From assembly GCA_946406115.1 (NCBI GenBank), contig OX291552.1, positions 3,658,001 through 3,722,000 on the forward strand: a stretch of 64,000 nucleotides of DNA. The letters are read 5' to 3'. The notes under the pieces are model-generated. The model saw only the letters and a program-made list of their open reading frames with translations. It made no database searches and was not told the DNA's origin. Made by a program: the position numbers and the translations under genes. Origin of the DNA: Apoda limacodes. Its lineage: Eukaryota > Arthropoda > Insecta > Lepidoptera > Limacodidae. Shown here in pieces: positions 27,701 to 33,700 of this stretch (position 1 is the stretch's first letter; each line of letters opens with the position of its first letter).

Positions 27701-30700
27701 TTTTAATATTTGAGAATTTCAACATGAAGATTATTATTGCGTCTTTAAAATAAACAGTTTTTTGGCGATAAAAATCTAGCGGTTTCGATTTTCGGACCTA
27801 TTATAATAACTTCCCTCAAAAGAAGTTAATAAGACCTACCATACAAAATGCTTCTTCTGTTGAGAGCATAATGAGCTTGCATTAAGGTGTGTCACTACCG
27901 CGAGCCGAGTAACTTTGTCGTACTTCAAAACTGTGGTCTTTAAGGTCGTACGTCCGTCACCCACTTCAAGGAGAATTAAAAAGAAATCAAACAATTAAAA
28001 AAACATGCCTAGACCAGATAAATAGGATACCTTTATAGCATTCCTGACGAATTCTTTCCGGCTTTCTTTCGAGGCAACCATAGGAGAGAACCGCGAGGAG
28101 CCCTCGTTCCATCCACCGATGGCCAGCAGCGTCTTCAGGTTTTTGTTGTAAGTCTTCAGACCGTTGAACTTGGCGTAGCCACCTATACCAAGGGTAAATT
28201 ATCAATTACTGGTGGTCCACATATAGCTTACTCTTTACGGTGTGGCATATTGTAATCCATGAAACATTAACTGGGCAAAAGTAAAATAGTTTTGATACCC
28301 TTTTCTTAACGCAAAAAAAATAAAACAGCGGTTATCCCTTTTTTAACTGACTTCAAAAAAGGAGGAAGTTCTCAATATCGATGTTTGTATTTTTTTTTAA
28401 TGTATGTTCGGGCACAACTCCGTCATATATAGACGGATTTTCAAAATTCTTTTTTTATTATAGAACATTAGGGGTATTTATACGAGTTGCTGACCCTTTA
28501 AAAACTGTAGGAAAATCCTAAACACAGTGCTCATTCGCCAGCTTATATAAGCGTTTGCGGGAGGATGTTCCACTGAAACCACAGTGTGTGACCATTTAGA
28601 TTCTAAGGTGTGAGAAAGAACTGCCTGCCCATGGCGCGTTTTACGATAATGGTAGAAAGTAGCCGTGAGCATTATTTCCAATAATCCCTTAAAACACAAC
28701 CTACTCCGAAATGCTTGCCCACTCCCTGTTTGTTTTAACAATGTCAATAAAAAGCATATTTTCTGCATTGTACAGGGTTATCTACGGTTTGCATACATAC
28801 CAGGCCAACTTACCTTTTTCAATATCCTGGTACTTATCAAAAGGTTTGAGCGTGTTGTCCTTAGTGAACCCGCCGAACGCATACACGATGTGCGTGCAGA
28901 GGTAGGGGTTGATATTCTCGGGGTTAAACCTCGCTGTGCCCGGCCGGTACACCGACCAGTTTGTGTAGTAGCACACCACGCGGGGCTCTGGCGCTGGAGT
29001 CACTGTCAAAAATTAAAATATACTTAAATAAATAATATTATAGAAATTTTTGTTTCTCCTTTATACACAAAGTATAAATCTGTTACGGTAAGTAGAAAAA
29101 AATTGACTTAAAACACTCATGCTTTTATTAAATTAATTTGAAATTTATTTAGTTTTCTACCCTTTAAATGTTGCCCTTTTCAGTGGAAACTCAGAATTTC
29201 CTTTTATTAACAGCAAAAACTGAAAATGCGACAAGGTTTATTCTGTCTACCGTGCATACAAGTAGATACGTCAAAACTTTACGAGATGGCGCACCAGCTG
29301 GTCAGGACATAGGCTAATATTTTACCCGACTACGGCGAAGCAAAAAAGATGGTTATGATTTTGACCGGTATGTATGTATGTATAAACAGATATGATCGCT
29401 CCGCTGCTGATATAAGACCCACGCTTTGAACCTACTAGTAGTAAGCGAATCGGTAGGGAGTTGAGTTAGGTACCCATGTAGGTACGTTACGAGTACGAAC
29501 GTTTTGAATGTTTAATTAAATAAATTCGACTTTAAAATTGCAATTTGTTTAACCTTTTAAAGAATAATTAACTGAAAGCTATTAATAAGGGTTAATTTGT
29601 AGTAGTATTAAAATTAAAATTAAAGTTTTTCAAATGATAATCAAAACAAATCATTAAAAACTGAACTTCGAGACATCAAAACAACATACGCGCTTATGAG
29701 CGCAGCTGCCTGTCACACGCTCGATTCGATGTTGCGCCAAGCGTGACGGCTAGTCCAATGCGTCATTTGAACGTAACTATTGTTATCAATTTAAGAAGAA
29801 TAGTCTTTAGAATGTTATTATTTTTATTTTTCTTTAATTATACACCGTTCATATACTTATATTTAATAGCTGTTTTACAGATGTACCTACTTCATATAAG
29901 TAACTTTTAATGAAATTCGTACGAAAATTTCACTTTACCAAGTACATTTTTTAACTTGGTCGCCTATTACTCGTTAGCCTGTAAAGTGTACTTACTTAGA
30001 TAGTTTTCCTTTTAAATACATTATATGCACTACCACCGTAATTTTTTTTACATTTCCAAATACTATACTTTCGCTGGTAGAGGACTTCTCGCAGTAGTAG
30101 TTTTCGAACTAAGCCGCCGACAGACGGACGGACGGGCGGACATGGCGAAACTATAAGGGTTCCCTGTTGACTACGGAACCCTAAAAACCTGCCAAGTGCG
30201 TGTCAAACCGTACTTGCATCATTAAGGTTCTGTTATGAAATTTGAATGATTGCGGACATCTGAAAAACCCTTTAAAAAGAAGGGTTCCAAGACGATATAA
30301 GCATATATAGCCTGAGAGACCACGACCTAAAATCTTGTATCATCGTTTTACGGTGAAAACTGTATGTAGTTCTTAGTCTGGATTGCACCAAAATGATTGT
30401 AAAAAATAACTTTAAACTAACTTTTTTAACTCCTATTGTTATGTGTTTTACTAGGTAAAGCAAGCATAAGCATAAGCTAAGCCAGAGTTTGGCCGGAACA
30501 AAACAGTCCTTAGTTGTTTTGCTTAAGAGCCAGTGTTGCACTGAGTGTGCGTTAGTAATGCAGCGACGTGTATATCACTTGATGTTTTCATTGAAATAAT
30601 AAATAGTTTATTATAATTTTTGTACTTCAGTGCTATCTAAAAATGAGATTTGTAAAGGTTTATATGCTACTATGCTTTACCAAATTTGTTATTACTCGTA

Positions 30701-33700
30701 GAACGTTACAGTATTATTTATTACAAATTGTATGAGATACATACAATTTGTAATAAATAATGTTCACGCATTGAAGTTCATAATGAAGGACCTGACTCCC
30801 AAAACAAAGGAATACCTAGCTTGGGAGCTCGAAGAACTTCCTCTTACATATTAATTTTTTTATATTTTGATTTATTTGTCATTGGTTTTTTCATGTTTCA
30901 CATCACATTCACATTCTGTCAAACTGTGCGACAGTTGTCGGCAGTAACTCTCGTGTACAATCAATTTATCTAACCTACTTATAAACTCACAACTTACTGT
31001 TAAAGCTAGACGGCGCAATCTACCCTAACATTTCACATTTCTATAGCTGACAGGAGTACCAGTAAAATTTCACCTGTAACCTAAAATTTAAAAAAAAGGG
31101 TTAGGAGCAATGCCCCCCTACGAAGCGGTGACATTTTTGACCATTACTGCTGAGTAGTCGGGTTTAGTATGACCTATTATAATAGAATTTTATACAGCTT
31201 GGTCGTAAAATGATGATACATATTTTGGTCGTGGTCTCTGGGACTACAGTGCGGGGTGCACTTTAACTACTTTGACAATACTTAAGACTTATAAGGAATA
31301 CAAGCAACAAAACTTTAAGGTTCCTTAAATAAATGACAAAAAATAAATAGTTTCATTTGGTTAGCGCAGTAACCAAAACAAAATAAAACTACGGATTAAA
31401 TTACATAGGAAAATGCAATTTTAATACTTTTAGTTTCCTAAGTATAAATAAATTTTATTTGATAAAATTAAATGTGTTTGTTAAAATAAAAGCAATGTTT
31501 TATCGTAACTAATTGGTAAACGGTTGCAGTTACAAGACACAATTGTACACACAAATGTAATACTTTATCTATTTTCGCACAAAAGGTTACTTACATTTGG
31601 CACACTTTCTTTCACTTCTTGCGATAAACGACCGTATTGAGTATTATGACACTTTTTTTTAATAATTTGATTACAATGTAGGTTAAGAATGTCGGGATAT
31701 GTGTAATCTAAAGAGTGTAATCTGAAGTTAACAAAGACAATTAAGATTCGTATTGTTTTTTACAAAATGATCAAATATCTACTATAAATAAGAAATGTAA
31801 TCTAAACCGTATCTATACACATTATGTAACTCAACGGCTCTCTGTCTGTTTGACCGCTTTCTGTTCTAAATGGTTTTTTAATTAATAGCTGCATATGTTA
31901 TCTGGTCAGGTTATCTATACTTATATTATAATGTGAGAGAGAGAGCGGATTTTATAGATTTGTTTATATGTGGAAGGTTATCTCCTGAACCATTGAACCT
32001 ATTCGAAAGGTACATTATTCCGTATATTGACATACCGGGGCGACTTTATATGTAAAATACAACTACATAGGTAAAGCAACACCTTATTTAAATATAACAT
32101 TTCACCCAAATCGTTAAAGCCTTTCCTGAGATACGCAAATGTCAATGTACGAGTATTGCTCGTTTAAATATATAAGATATCGTTTTAATAATCAAAAATC
32201 GAGATAGAAAAAAAAATTGGAAAAGTGCGAGTCGGACTCGCGCACGATGGATTCCGTACCATTATCTATAAAAACGGTAAAAAAATTACGATTGTTTCCC
32301 ATTCACTATTTATTTTGATCTGTTTTTCAGTATTTGTTATTATGGCGGCAACAGAAATACATCTTCTGTGAAAATTTCAATTGTCTAACTATCACGGTTT
32401 ATGAGTTACAGCCTAGTGACAGACGGATACCGGAGTCTTAGTTATAGGGTTCCGTTTTATACCCTTTGGATACGGAACCCTAAAAAATTACAATTATATT
32501 TACGTGTACAATTTGTAATGAAAGTTCAATGTGATTCCAACATCGATAAAAATGATCATTTATACAAAACAGAAGAGTTTTGCAATCCAAGACCAATCTG
32601 TCACAACTTGACAAATCAAAAAAGATAAAAATATACAAAAAAGTATATATAGTCTTCTATATTTTATATATATAAATCCCTGTTTCCCTTGGTTACCCCG
32701 TAACGAACTGCACCAATTTGTGTAAGTCTTTTTTTGTTGTGTTTGTTATCGTTAGAGCAAAGTTTTTATGAAAGAAAAAGGGTCAAGTGCAAGTCGGAAT
32801 CGCGTACTAAGGATAAAACTAATTGGCATGACATTTTGGTAAGTTGTAGTGTACACGCCGGGTAAGGTTTCCGAGACAGACGAAACTGGTCAAGTGCAAG
32901 TGGAACTGGCGAATACTAAGGGTAAACCGATTGTAATAAAATTTTGGTAAATTATTGTGCACAACGCTTTCAAAATAGATGGCGAGCCAGCTGTTAAAAA
33001 AAGAGAAACAACGTTCAAAGTCAAAGTCAATTATTTTTATTCAAATTAAGATTTTATAAACACTTTTGAATGGTCAAAGTTATAAAATACTATTCTTTGA
33101 AATCCGGTTCACAGTGTTGTTGATTTTTACCGGGAAGAATCCGGCAAGAAACTCGCGTTCAATGGGTCAGCTAGTGGTCTATTTATATAAAAAAGTAAAC
33201 TGGCTGACTGACTGACTGACTGATATATCAAGCTACAGCCAAAACTACTGGGTCTAATTATAGCGTAGGCGAGCATTCAGAAAGGATTTCACAAAAATCA
33301 TACCTTAGGTAAGTAAATAGGAGTTGGGCGCGTAGGGAAGTGGCCATTTTTGAAGCTTATTGCATAAAATTTGTTACAAATTATGATTGATGTGTTTCAC
33401 CGCGTTTTCAAAATTATGCCCGAGATGGCAAAAGAGGGGATTAAAAATTTGTATGAGAATTTCGGTATTATGGTAAGTATAGTAGATATTGATATAGAGA
33501 ATATTGATATAGCAGAAAAGCTGTTTTTTTTTTCAAAAGTCCATGCAGACGAAGTCGCGGGTAGAAGCTAGTATATGCTAGTATGTATATAAAAAAATTA
33601 TATTTATATTCACATTATAAACAATACAAGATATGTAGATAATATTTATGGATATTTATATACATAGACTCATACGTCCGCATAAGTACGATAGGAAGTT

